Source: Turnera subulata (taxonomy: Eukaryota > Streptophyta > Magnoliopsida > Malpighiales > Passifloraceae). Taken from it: a stretch of DNA of 64,000 bases. The notes under the pieces were generated by a model. That model searched no databases, was not told where the DNA came from, and saw nothing but the letters and a program-made list of their open reading frames with translations. The position numbers and the translations under genes are program-made. The stretch is from assembly GCA_028386065.3 (NCBI GenBank), contig JAKUCV010000905.1, positions 9,053 to 73,052 on the forward strand, written 5' to 3'. How positions within the stretch are numbered: the stretch's first letter is position 1; each line of letters starts with the position of its first letter. Shown here in pieces: positions 44,963 to 57,400 of the stretch.

Positions 44963-45210
44963 TGGATGATGGCATGTTGGTGAGCGGCCTCATTGATCCT
45001 GATTCCATTTCATGGAACACACCAGCTATCCGGGCAACTTTTGATAGCGTCACCAAATCCTAAACATCCCGTTCAGCTACAGACTTCCTGATGACCAGCT
45101 AACATGGAACCAAACAAAAGATGGCAGTGGATACCACTTGCTGATACAAGGGGCAGACACCACCACCTCGGTGCATCCTGGTGGAAAATGCTCTAGCAAC
45201 TTCCAATTTC
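44963..45210 (+). pseudogene. LINE ORF2 relic, downstream piece
   Basis: Continues the relic at 42373: LVSGLIDPDSISWNTPAI and, after a frameshift, ILNIPFSYRLPDDQLTWN, matching the region before zf-RVT. Removing the MITE and one target copy joins it to 43798-43882. Confidence 0.7.
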
Positions 45211-45523
45211 ACCAAAGGTTTAGAATTTTTCTTTAGAGAATCTGGTTCCCCTTATTCCTCCAGACTGTTTTATGCCGTAATTAAGTTTTAGGTAAACATA
45301 ATCAGTTTCAAATTGTAACTAGAAAAATTTGGTAGCAAAAACAAAGCCCTACAATTCTTTGGAATTCCGCGTCAATCAGATACAAATTGTGATTAGAAAA
45401 GTTTGCAAAAAATCACAAGAAGAATTTGCGGGAATTTTGGATGTGTCAACTCAAAATTTTTACATGGGTGTTTCATTTATTTTTTGTTTCCGATTATTTA
45501 CAACTTGTGAGAACTCGTAACCT
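45211..45523 (+). other. Another F-box 3' flank relic
   Basis: 45235-45312 matches the F-box 3' flank (GAGAATCTGGTTCCCCTTA). The rest is AT-rich and shows nothing recognisable. Confidence 0.5.
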
Positions 45524-45793
45524 TAATTTTTACAATAATGCTATTTGCCACTACATACATCACCCCTGAAAATTTCAGGGGTGAGGTGGCATCCTATGTG
45601 TTTAGGTAAAAATAGAAATAAAATTTTAATGATGTGTTTAGTAGATACTTATCTTATTAATTATTTTTGAAAACACTAAAAACGCAAAACCTAAAATCTA
45701 TTCCATATTACTTCCTTCTCCATCATGAATCCACCGCCGGCAGACCAGAGATAAACAAATACAAACCGTCACTTCATCAGAAAAACTTCTTTG

Positions 45794-48700
45794 TTTTTTT
45801 TTTTTTTTGATACTAAACGATATTCTTATTTATTAAGAAGAATTATACATGCAAACAAAAACGTGCGCTGCATGGAAGGCATGCAATGCATAATCACAAT
45901 ATTACCCTACCAAAGAAAAGAGATGCAGCGACATAAAGGGCAGAACACTAAGCTATTACAACTAGGGTGTAGCCAACAAAGAGAATTTGCGCGTGGGCCC
46001 TCTCCACGACCTGACAGTTTGAGAACTGGAAATCACCATGGACGCGCTATAAGGATAGTCTGCATGAATGGACTTAAACCATACAGACGCATGCACAAGG
46101 ACCGTATCGACCACTCTGTCAACATCTGCTGCCAAATTTTGGAAAGTACGTCTGTTCCTTTCAAGCCAAATTCCCCAGAGAGCACCAACGCCAATGAGAT
46201 ACCAAAATGAACGGCACTTGGGATCCATTGATAAGAACGGCCACTGAAGCACAAAGTCCTCCAAACAAGTCGGAATAACCCATTCCACACCCCACCATCT
46301 ACAAAGCTTGCACCAGATTTTCCATGAAAAAGGGCAGGTTAGGAGCACGTGATCCCTGGTTTCAAGATTAGCATTACACAAACTACAAATAGAGTTAGCA
46401 AGCGTGATAATGCCTCTGTGCCGTAGTACATCCTTGGTAGGTATCCCATTATTCAAGGCTAGCCACAACCAACACTCCATCTTGAATGGTGACAATGCGA
46501 ACCAAATATAAGGTTTGATTCTCACAGGACCAAGGCGAGAGTATATGAACTCCCTACCCGATTTAACATAATAAGAGCCATTTCTATCATTATTCCAAAA
46601 TCTTGAATCTGCAGAGGACGGTTGCAGAGAAATACCTGATGCAATTGATTTGATCTCATCCACAGCAATCAACTCCCATACACGAAGAGGGCGTCTCCAA
46701 GATATAGACCATCTGGGGCTTTGATCAACTAAAGTTAAACAATGTTGTACTGATGCATTCTAACACAGGGATAAGGAAAATAAACGTGGGAATGAATTTT
46801 TTAGAGAACCGCGACCAGACCAGTCATCAAGCCAGAAAAGGACAGAATTTCCGGAGCCCCAACGAATACTAGATCCTTGAAACAGAGGAACTCTGGTCTG
46901 GCTATCCGAGGAGCCGGATTGTACAATATCTCTCCACGTTAAAGAGCATCTCTGTAGGGGAAATAATGGATAGAGATTGGACGCATGCACTGCATATTTT
47001 CTGATAATCAACTCCTTCCACACTCCATCCACGTTTGAGCAGAACTTCCACATCCACTTAAACAATAAGCACTGATTCATCACATTAAGGTCTATAATGC
47101 CCATCCCGCCACGTTCCTTTGGAATACTAATCTTGCTCCAAGCCACTAGACACGCTTTTTTAGTTTTATCCAATCCATTCCAAAAAAAGCGTCTGATGTT
47201 GGCCGTCAACTTCTTGGACACTGCTACAGGTAGTTTAAATAATGACATGAAATAGATTGGAAGCCCACTGAGTACCGACTTAATGAGAGGAACCCTCCCT
47301 TCAATTGACAAAAACTTTCCCTTCCAACTTTTTAATCTATTCTCCACTTTGTTTAAAACAGAACTCCATGCTGCCACAGTCTTCATTTTGGCCCCCAATG
47401 GAAAACCAAGATAATAGAGTGGAAAATTTTCCATCCTACTATGTAATTTTCCAGCTAGCTCTTCTGTCTCCCTTTGACGGATACCAATGCCCAGAACACT
47501 ACTCTTAAAGAAATTAATGTGCAACCCTGACAAGGCCTCAAAGACTCTAAGGCAGCGCTTCATATTCAGCAAGGAAGGTAGATCGGCTTGGGAGAATAGT
47601 ATTGTATCATCTGCGTACTGCAAAACCGAAACTGAAAGATTATGCACCTCGACAGGTTTGATCAGACCCATTGATGACGCCTTGGAGAGAATAGAAGCCA
47701 AACCCTCAGCAGCCAGGTTGAAAAGAAAGGGTGAAAGAGGGTCACCCTGCTTGAGGCCCTTAAACATGCGAAACTCATCAGCTGGGGAACCATTAATTAA
47801 AACAGATAGTCTTGAAGAAGAGAGACATTCATGTATCCACTCCCTAAACTTCTGTCCAAAACCCATAGTCTTCAAAACTTGCATCAGGTAACCCCAATCC
47901 ACAGAGTCATAAGCCTTCTTGAAATCCAGTTTCCACAAAACAGACCTGACCTTTTTCGTTCTGAGTGAATGGACTATTTCATTTGCGAATAAAGCACTAT
48001 CCATAATACATCTCCCTTCAATAAAAGCTGTTTGTTGCAACCCCACCAAATTCGGAATAACCTTTTTCAATCTCATGGCCAAAAGCTTGGCAACAATCTT
48101 GTACAGGCCGCTAACCAGTGTGATAGGTCTGAAATCATCAAGTGAACTTGCCCCAGATTTCTTGGCAATAAGGGAAATATATCCACTATTTGCACCTTTA
48201 GGAAGACATGCCGTCTCAAAAAAGTGAACCACCATATCCTGAATATCAAATTTTAGCAATTCCCAGCATCTTTTATAGAACGAAAAACTAAAACCATCAG
48301 GCCCAGGTGCCTTAGAGCTGTCGCAATTCCATACAGCTTCTTTAATTTCTGCCAGCGTAAACGCTCTTTCAAGCTCCACAGCATCCTCACAACATAATTT
48401 TTTAAATTCCAAAGCACCAACTTTTGGTCTAGATACGGCACCAACAGAGTACAAGTTTGAGTAGTATTCTGTTGCTGCACTCTTTATGGAATGGGTATCT
48501 ACAATGATTTGACCATCCACTTCTATATTATCCAGCCTATTTTTGCGCCCCCTACTGCAAGCCGCAAGGTGCAAATATCTGGTATTACGATCACCGAGCC
48601 TGCTCCACTTCAATCTAGACTTTTGCCTCCAGAGTGATTCTTGCTGCTTATATTTAATGGCGAGGTCTCCCTTCAAATCCAAGACATTTTTATGTTCTCC

Positions 48701-49360
48701 TTCAGTTAGGTCTCTAGTCTCTGCTTCTTTATCAAAAAAGTCAATTTCATCTCGCAAGGCATCAATAGAAGAATTTACATTACCAAACACCTTTTTGTTC
48801 CATTTGGATAGCGACTTCCTCAAGACACTCAGCTTCCGAAGTAAATTAAATCTTCCAGGATACAATACACATGCTTCCCTCCACATACTTCTTACCACAT
48901 CCATAAACCCTGGATGATCCCACCAAATATTGAGGAAGCGAAAAGGCCTCCACCCCTGTAAACCACCGTCCTGAAGTAAGAAGAGAGGCACATGATCCGA
49001 ATCCATTTTATTTCCTACTGTCAAATGTAAATGGGGAAATAACAACGACCAATCAGCTTCTGCAAAAATTCTATCAATGCGACTAGCCGCCTTTAGGTTA
49101 CCCCACGTATATAATCTACCCTTCAGATCGAACTCCATTAACTCTAACTTATCAACAAACCGTTTAAAAGCTGAAGCACCTCTCGCAGAAAACCATCTAC
49201 TCTTTCTATCTTGAGGAGATAAAGTTTCATTAAAGTCCCCGAGGACTAGCCATGGTGAGGGGAAAGAGGACTTCAAGGCCGATAGCTGCTCAAACATCTG
49301 TACTCTGAGATCCACTTGAAATTTTCCGTAAACACCGCAAACCGTTGCACTTAGCCCTTG
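45794..49360 (-). mobile_element. 5'-truncated LINE nested in the Mutator-like MITE
   Basis: The poly-T at 45794-45808 is the tail. Coding sequence runs on the minus strand to about 49360, where homology to the LINE at 34293 stops. It has the same EN-RT-zf-RVT layout and no RNase H. I could not identify the target duplication. Confidence 0.88.
45962..49315 (-). pseudogene. LINE ORF2 with a single in-frame stop
   Basis: Endonuclease: LGDFNETLSPQDRKSR and DSDHVPLFL. RT: SSKAPGPDGFSFSFYKRCW, DFRPITLVSGLYKI, WKLDFKKAYDSVDW, GLKQGDPLSPFLF and LQYADDTILFS. zf-RVT: CSLCNANLETRDHVLLTCP, ending RKFSLLATP. A stop (TAG) at 46760-46762 after LFSLSLC interrupts one frame that otherwise continues in phase to 45962. 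It starts within a 5'-truncated endonuclease domain. Probably inactive. Confidence 0.87.
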
Positions 49361-50116
49361 CTGAATTAATTCTCCTTACACCCAAACCAAATTAGATCCT
49401 TCTAATTCCCTCTTCCCATGGATGAGGCAAGCCTTCATCGATTCATAGTATGATTGTCAAGATTCCATGTACAATCTAAGAAAAAACCGATTTTCAGTGA
49501 TTAATCGGAGAGGTTTTGCTTATTTTTTTGATTTCAAAAAGTTTCAGTTTTGAAGTTCAAATAAAATGGGGTTGGAGAGACTTCGGCGTTGGCTTTATCA
49601 GGGGAAGAAGATAACAAGAGAGGAGAGAGATATTAGATTTTGCTTTTTTAAAAAAGAATTCAAATAAAATCTTAATAATAAATCAGAGATCTATAACAAG
49701 TTTTTTGGTGGAAGATTCATGACGAAGGGAATGAAGAAGAAGAAAAAAAAAAAGATTTTGATGAGAATAAAGGTAAGAATTATTGATAGGTTTTATTTTA
49801 TCGATGGTCATTGATGGAAAAGTTTTTGCGTTAATAGCCTTAGCCATGGGAGATGGAATTAGGAGGAACCAGGTTTTTGTATTTGTTTTGTTTCTTGCCG
49901 CCAGCGGTGGATTCATGATGGAGAAGAAGTAATATGGAATAGATTTTAAGTTTTGCGATTTTAGTGTTTTCAAAAAAAATTAATAAGATAAATATCTACT
50001 AAACATATCATTAAAATTGTATTTCTATTTTTACTTAAACACATAGGATGCCACCTCACCCCTGAAATTTTTAGGGGTGATGTATGTAGTGGCAAATAGT
50101 ATTATTGTAATTTTTA

Positions 50117-50634
50117 TACCCTGAATGATAGTAATTTTTACACCGTTACTGTCTAAAAGAATGAATTTTTTAATGATTTATTTAGTAATATCCCTCGATT
50201 AATGTCCTGATTTTGATTAACTTGATCCTAAACAATCGGTCACAAACGAAAAGACCCAAAAACCCATTAAAAGAATATTATATATGACAGAGAATAGGGT
50301 TGGTTTAATTGCAGTACTACTGTTGACGCAATACAAGTATTAAATTGCAGGACTCACATCAAACGAAGTAAACTTTTTTGAAGTAAAATTGAGGATTTAG
50401 TTAAAAAAAAATAAAAGTTGAAGATGTAGGAACCGTCTATCTAATTAATCATTAATCCAATTTATTCCCGAACTCGAATATCATAATGCTTCGCTTTATT
50501 TAAACTTCTTATAAAAAAAAAGAAATCAGAGACAAGGGTGTATTGTATTCAATTGTATTGTGTGCCAACACTATCGTAGACAACCTCCCCATAACCTAAA
50601 CAGATATATAGCCGCCTAGCTAGCTAGAGCTGTT
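50117..50634. other. Intergenic upstream of the F-box gene
   Basis: AT-rich, no gene. It includes the presumed promoter, with CAGATATATAG near 50601. Confidence 0.45.
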
Positions 50635-50643
50635 CTATATATA
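50635..50643 (+). promoter_or_regulatory. TATA box of the F-box gene
   Basis: CTATATATA 38-46 bp before the ATG at 50681. This spacing supports 50681 rather than any earlier in-frame codon as the start. Confidence 0.5.
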
Positions 50644-50680
50644 TTGCAGTGTATTGTATTTGTTCACGATCGGCGAAGTC

Positions 50681-51853
50681 ATGGACAAGGGTGGTGAGAT
50701 TACAATGTCTGCAGCAGGAGGAATATCAATCCCATTGGATGCTGTTGCCGTTATTCTGTGTTGTCTTCCGATGAAGAGTGTGTTGCGCTTCAGAGCTGTA
50801 TCAAAGGCATGGTGTTCACTGATCGATAGTTCTTATTTCGCCCGCCTCCAGTTGTCTGCATCCAACGTTGATCCCATGCTTGTTATATTGACAAACCCAT
50901 GCATCGAAAGGACCGGCTGGGTGCTCTGTGCAGATTTCTACTCTCTCGACGATGATATTGTTGAGGTTGATGATGATGGTGCAAGCAATAGCTTAAGACA
51001 AGTAAGACCACGGTCTTGTCCTTTCAAGCCTCGCAGAGGTTCCACTTACGCTCTGGGTTCTTCTTGCAATGGTATGCTTGCTCTGGGCAGTTATGGTGGG
51101 AATTTGGATTTCTGGAACCCTACAACCAATCAGTGCTACTCTACTTTACTGGCTCCCGATCAAACACTGAACCCACTACCACGCACTCCTGTTTTCTATC
51201 ACGATACGTGTAGTAACCAGTACACGATGGTGCAAAGAGTAGTACAACGCAATCGACGTATTTGCAAGTTCCATTCTTTCAATCTGGAAGCTAATGGTTT
51301 CGGAACATTCCATACTCTCCCTGGTGATCATGCTGCTGATACTATATATTATTCAAGTGGTGCGCCATCTTGTTTTGCTAATGGTGCTCTACATTGGCTG
51401 GCACCTGCAAGTACTGATGGTTTTTTCTCTGAGATTGTTGCCCTCCAACTTGAGACGCTGGAATCTTACAAGCTGCCATTAGCTCAGTATAGATGATATT
51501 GTAAGCCAACTCTTGTGGTCTTGGGAGGATTTTTGTGTGCAACATTCAGCAAGCGCAGACATGGCGCAGGTGATAGGTATAACATCCATGCGTGGGTGAT
51601 GAAGGAATATGGAGGAAAATGGACCAAACTTTTCAAGCTATCCTCGGTAGAATGTGGCTTACATTGTTATGTATACCCTATAGCTTATTCGAAGAACAGA
51701 GATAAAGTTTTGTTGAATTTTCTTTATCTGCGGGATTTCCTCGGCTGGTATCACCTCAAGCAGGAAAAGTTCATCCCTGTTAACATTCCTGGTGCTCCAC
51801 ATCCTTTTCAAGCAGTCCTTTGTCAGCCAAGCCTTGTCAACTACCAAAGCTGA
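50681..51853 (+). pseudogene. F-box protein with FBA-type domain, one in-frame stop
   Basis: Probable substrate-recognition subunit of an SCF ubiquitin ligase. The F-box lies at about residues 15-60 (IPLDAVAVILCCLPMKSVLR, FRAVSKAWCSLID), followed by an F-box-associated domain (LDFWNPTTNQCYST, FANGALHWLAPAS, WVMKEYGGKWTKLF, WYHLKQEKFIPVNIPGAP). The start is the ATG at 50681 (MDKGGEITM). At 51494-51496 a TGA interrupts the frame, and the same frame then runs on to the normal C-terminus (LVNYQS, stop 51851-51853). Comparison with the fragment at 41202 (AGATATTG versus AGATGATATTG) shows a 3-bp duplication made the stop. The truncated product would be 271 aa. Confidence 0.85.
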
Positions 51854-51856
51854 AAA

Positions 51857-53684
51857 TTTAATCAAGGAGCCAGCAACAGACAGGGAGAGAATCTGTTTCC
51901 CCTTATTCCTCCAGGCTGTTTTATGCCATAAGTTTTAGGTAAACATAATCAGTTTCAGTTTTTCTGTTTGGAGTTGGTCTCGCAAGGCTTGCTTCAAGGA
52001 AGCTCAACTGTTTATCAATAATTCTGTACTCTTCCTGATTTCTACTTTAATAATATTACTGTTTATCAATAAAGTGCTCTTGGTTCAGTATATGTCACTG
52101 CCTGGTATATGTTATTCCACTACGTGCTTTTATATATGGTCTTTACCAATTTCAGGAAACATTTATATATATATATAGATATATATATATATGCAGGTGC
52201 ACCAATAATGATTACTATTTCCAACAAAAAAGAAGGGATCAAGGAATCATACAGACAACGTTGTTTGTAGTGATTCTTTATTTTCGTTTCCTTCCACAAA
52301 AACATGCCCTCTCTCCAGGTTCAAAGACTAGACCCGGTTTTGTTTATAAGGACGTGTACAAAAATATAAATGATCAGCCGACTTCCCCGTTGCTTTTGCT
52401 TTGTTGTAATTGATTTCTTTAATTAGAGTCTGTTTCTATGTGTTTTCTTTTTCTTTTCTATGCCATTCATTTCATCAATAAACATCTCTGGATTTATCAA
52501 AAAAAAAAAAACTTCTTTCTCCTCGGTTTTCTTTTCCTTGCGTTTCCGATTTCTCTTGATTCAGCTTTGCCAATTAATGATCGCATAGACCCAATTGCTG
52601 ACTTATTCATGATAATTCAAATCGATTTTTGATAATTCTTTCAACAGACTTACCTGAAAAATTTGGTGTCGCTCATTACGATTGATGAAATGAGCGTTCA
52701 GTAACAACTCTTACTTCTCAGCTGCCTAATTTTGACTAAAAGTACCTACTCTCCTTTTGTCTATCTATATGGGAATTGGATTTTTTAACGAGTTCCAAGT
52801 CCAATTAGGCAGCTCAATGACTAGCTAAGCCATAACCATGCGCGCAGAATTTCCTGGATACATATATAACTCCAAGGAAAGATGCAATCGTTTAGCCAAT
52901 GCTCCCACCAAAACCGTGACCTAGTCTATGGCATGGGATTCGGCAAGATAATGGTAGAATCTGATTCTTTAGATTCGGGTGATCCAACATGGAACTGATC
53001 ATATTGCAGGGCAGGGATCTCACTTTGTCAGAATCCAAGAGCCGCTATCTTGGCTTTTTGTCAAGAAGTATTATCTTCTTAGGACAGCGTCAGCTTGGGG
53101 TCTTATACCGTAGGAATTTTACACTGGGTTGAACCTAGTCTTTTACATGGGCTTCCGCAAGATAATGGTTCGGGTGATCCAACAAGGAACTGATATTGCA
53201 GGCAGAGACCTCACTTGGTTCATTGTTAGCAATGATTTTTCAGGGAGGTGAAAATTAATTTCTCACATATGCCAAGAAGCAAATGTTTGTTCAGGGCAGG
53301 GACCTCACTTGCTTTTGAATTGTCTTACGATGTTCATTACTATAATGATCAGTTGCCTCAACCGGATGCCTAAGTCTCATCACCATGCGAGATTTAATTA
53401 GAAAATTAACAGCATAACACTTGTTGCTAGCTATATTAGTTTGAACTGCGTTCTTTCCTCAACGTATTCAAAAGAAAAATGTAGATGACCAGGAAGATAT
53501 ATTGAAGCAAGCCTTGCAAAGACCAAAGGACTGAGTCAGAGTCCAAACAGAGAAATTGAAACTGATCTATGTTTACTTAACAATTCTAGTATAAACCAGA
53601 AAGGAATAACTAGGAGAAGTAAATTTGGTAAAACAAACAAAAATAGCACCGGAGTACTAGAACATAGTTGTAACTGATCATTTG
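51857..53684. other. F-box 3' flank and repeat-rich intergenic DNA
   Basis: 51880-52220 is the family 3' flank with AATAAA at 52068-52073. An AT microsatellite spans about 52168-52194. A poly-A run at 52500-52511 after ATCAATAAACATCTC may end an old retroposon. A motif of about 80 bp (GCAAGATAATGG..., GGGTGATCCAACA..., GGAACTGAT) occurs at about 52934-53035 and 53148-53222. 53500-53684 is the reverse-strand 3' flank of the next F-box copy. Confidence 0.5.
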
Positions 53685-53913
53685 TCAGGTTCGGTAGTTG
53701 ATAAGGGTTGGCAAGCAAAGCATGGGCTGAAAAGAACTTGGCGCACCAGGAATCTTAACAGGGATGAGCTTTTCCTGCTTCAGGTGATACCACCGGAGGT
53801 TATCGTAAGGATCATGAAAATGCAACAAAACTTTATCTCTGCTCTTGCAGTAAGCTATAGGGTAGACCCAATTATGATTTCTGTTGTTTGTTGTAAAGTT
53901 GAGAAGTTTGGTC

Positions 53914-53918
53914 CATTC
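53914..53918. repeat. Copia target duplication, left
   Basis: CATTC, identical to 59061-59065; 5 bp as expected for Ty1-copia. Confidence 0.9.
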
Positions 53919-54391
53919 TGTTGGAATAGTGTTGCCTATTCCAATCCCACATCTTGGAGAAAGTGCTTGTGGGGGGTTTTGTTTTGCTATAAATAGAACT
54001 CCCCATTGCCTTAGAAATCCATCCCAAAAATTAGAGTACATTGTATCCTAGCAATTGTACTAAATACTCTTCCTCTCCTATTAAAAGAGCAGTGCTCCGG
54101 AGACGTAGGCATAATTGGCCGAACTCCGTTAACAATTTTTGAGTGTGTTCTTTCTTTTTTTTTCCGCCTTTATATTTTCCGCATTTGTTTATTTGTTTAG
54201 TATTCAACATTGGTCGGCTAAGCCGCCTTATCTCTTTGTTGGCCGGCAAAGCCGCCTTATTTCATTTGTTGGCCGGAAAGCCGCCTTGTTTCATTTGTTG
54301 GCCGGCTAAGCCGCCTTTGTCGGGTATAAGTTGTGAATTATATTCACTAGTTGTTTGTTGTAGTGGGATAATTACCCGAGTTTCCCCAACA
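53919..54391 (+). repeat. Copia 5' LTR
   Basis: TATAAATA at 53988-53995 is the likely promoter TATA. At about 54210-54323 there are four copies of a roughly 29-bp unit with core GCCGGC(A/T)AAGCCGCC, downstream of the presumed transcription start. Confidence 0.92.
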
Positions 54392-54462
54392 AGTGGTAGC
54401 GGAGCGGAAGGTTCGTCCTTTGGGCTATTTGAAATTGTTGAATACTATCTTTTATTTTTGTG

Positions 54463-57400
54463 ATGGCAGAAGCAGGTTCAAAACATGCTACATCAAGTAC
54501 ACAGTTAGGAGAGATGGCTTCCACATCCAGATGGTCGAGGATCCCAGTATCTAGTTCGAAGCTTGCTGTGGAGATATTTGACGGTACCGGTCATTTTGGC
54601 ATGTGGCAGTGTGAGGTCCTTGACTCACTATTCCAGCTGGGTCTTGATGTTGCTATTGAAGAAGAGAAACCTGACGATATCAATGACAAGGAGTGGGCCG
54701 ATGTAAACAAGTTGGCATGCGGAACAATTCGATCTTGCTTGTCCAGGGAGCAGAAATATGCATTCAAAAATGAAGTTTCTGCGCACAAACTGTGGAAGGC
54801 ATTGGAAGACACTTTCTTGAAGAAGAGTGGTCAGAATAAGCTTCTGATGAAGAAGAGATTGTTCCGGTTCGAGTATCGTCCAGGTACCACCATGAATGAG
54901 CACATTACTTTGTTCAAGAAGTTAGTAGCAGACCTGTTCAATTTAGACGTAGTATTTGAAGATGAAGACTTGGCTTTGATGCTGTTATCATCTCTTCCCG
55001 ATGAATTCGAGCACCTGGAGACTACTCTACTTCATGGGAAGGAGAATGTATCATTGGAGGCTGTATGTTCTGCTTTGTATAGTCACGAGCTGAGACAACA
55101 AGATAAAGTGAAGAACAAAGCACCTGCAGCAGATGAAGCCTTAGTGGCTAGAGGACGACAGCAAAGCCAGACAAAGGGGAGAAGAGGAAGATCCAAGTCC
55201 AAAAGCAGAGTTGCCAAAGATGAATGTGCCTTTTGTCATGAGAAAGGGCATTGGAAGAAAGACTGTCCGAAGTTGAAGAAGAGAGAAAAGACTCCACAAG
55301 ATGCAAATGTTGCAGAATGCAAGAGTGATGCAGAGTCAGAAGTCTCTTTGGTTGGTTCACCCTCAACATCACAAGCAGATGAGTGGATTTTGGATTCAGG
55401 TTGCACCTACCATATGTGTCCCATCCGGGAATGGTTCTTTGAGTTTGAAGAGCTCAATGGCGGGGTTGTTTTCATGGGCAATGATAATCCATGCAAAACA
55501 GTTGGGATAGGTTCAATCAAGCTGAGGAATCATGATGGATCCACCAGAATTTTGAGAGAGGTTCGATATGTTCCAGAGTTGAAGAAGAATCTCATCTCTT
55601 TGGGTGCCTTAGAATCAAAAGGCCTAATTATCACTATCCGAGATGGAATTCTTAAAGCAACATCAGGAGCATTGGTGATGTTAAAAGGTGTGAGGAAGAA
55701 TAATCTGTATTACTACCAAGGTAGTACAGTAATTGGGGCAGTTGCAGCAGTAACTTCTGGAAGCAAGAAGGATGCAGAGGCAACGAAGCTGTGGCATATG
55801 CGTTTGGGACATGCTGGTGAAAAATCCTTGCAAATTCTTGCCAAGCAGGGATTGTTGAAAGGTACGAAGACTTGCAAATTGGAATTTTGTGAGCATTGTG
55901 TTCTGGGAAAGCAACGAAGAGTGAAGTTTGGCACTGCTATCCATAATACCAAGGGGATTTTGGACTATGTGCATTCAGATGTATGGGGACCTGCGAAGAC
56001 TCCATCTCTTGGAGGTAGACACTATTTTGTCACTTTTGTTGATGATTTTTCCAGAAGAGTGTGGGTGTTTACAATGAAGAAGAAGGATGAGGTGCTTGGA
56101 ATTTTCCTTAAATGGAAAACTCAGGTTGAGAACCAGACAGGAAGGAAGATTAAAGTTCTCCGAACAGACAATGGTGGAGAATATACGAGTGATCCTTTCT
56201 TGAAGATATGCCAAGATTGTGGCATAGTTCGGCACTTCACAGTCAGAAAAACACCACAGCAGAACGGGGTGTCAGAGCGTATGAACAAGACATTAGTGGA
56301 GAAAGTTCGTTGTATGCTGTCTAATGCTGGGCTAGGCAGAAATTTTTGGGCTGAGGCTGTGACATATGCTCAACATCTTGTTAATCGATTGCCACATTCT
56401 GCTTTAGGTGGCAAGACTCCTTTGGAGGTATGGTCTGGGAAACCTGCTACAGATTATGATTCTTTGCGTGTGTTTGGCTCCACTGCATACTACCATGTGA
56501 ATGAATCAAAGTTAGATCCACGAGCAAAGAAGGCTCTATTTATGGGTCTTAATGCTGGAGTGAAGGGATACCGTCTTTGGTGTCTAGAGACAAAGAAGAC
56601 TATTATCAGCAGGGATGTTACCTTTGATGAATCTGCCATGTTGACTAAGGTAAATCCAGAAGAAGCTGGTGGTACTTCACAGCAGGTGGAGTGTGTATCA
56701 AAGCAGGTGGAGTTTGAGCCTACTATGGTGATCCCAGCTAAGAGCACCAATGGTGACTCTCCATTGACAGAGGAAGAGTCAGATGAAGAAGAGGTTCCGG
56801 CCCAAGAACCTACGCAGCAGTTCGAGTCAATTGCCACTAGTAGACCGAGACGAGAAAGAAGAAAACCAGAACGTCTCATCGAAACGGTGGCCTATGCACT
56901 TCCAGTCATTGATGATGTTCCTTCCACTTTTTCAGAAGCCATTCGGAGTTCTGAAAGTAGCAGTTGGAAAGGGGCAATGGAGGAGGAGATGGAATCTCTT
57001 CAGAAGAACAAAACATGGAAGTTGACACAACTACCGAAGGGAAAGAAGGCAATTGGATGCAAATGGGTATTTGCTAAAAAGGAAGGATTTCCTGACAAGA
57101 GTAATGTTCGTTACAAGGCAAGATTGGTGGCTAAAGGCTACGCTCAGAAGGAGGGAATTGATTATAATGAGGTATTTTCTCCAGTTGTGAAGCATTCCTC
57201 CATTAGAATTTTGTTGGCCTTGGTAGCACAGTTGAATTTGGAGCTAGCTCAACTTGATGTGAAGACTGCATTCTTACACGGTGACTTGAAGGAGGAAATC
57301 TATATGACTCAGCCCGATGGATACAAAGTTGCTGGTAAAGAAAATTGGGTGTGCAAACTAGACAAGTCGTTGTACGGTTTGAAGCAATCACCAAGACAGT

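Larger units (their letters stand above)
45533..50107. mobile_element. Mutator-like MITE, 9-bp TSD, with a nested LINE
   Basis: Terminal inverted repeats over 200 bp begin CAATAATRCTATTTGCCACT and contain the palindrome CACCCCTGAAA-TTTCAGGGGTG. The 9-bp duplication TAATTTTTA is perfect (45524-45532 and 50108-50116). Without the LINE the element is about 1 kb, with no transposase. The LINE interrupts the left arm near 45794. Confidence 0.85.
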
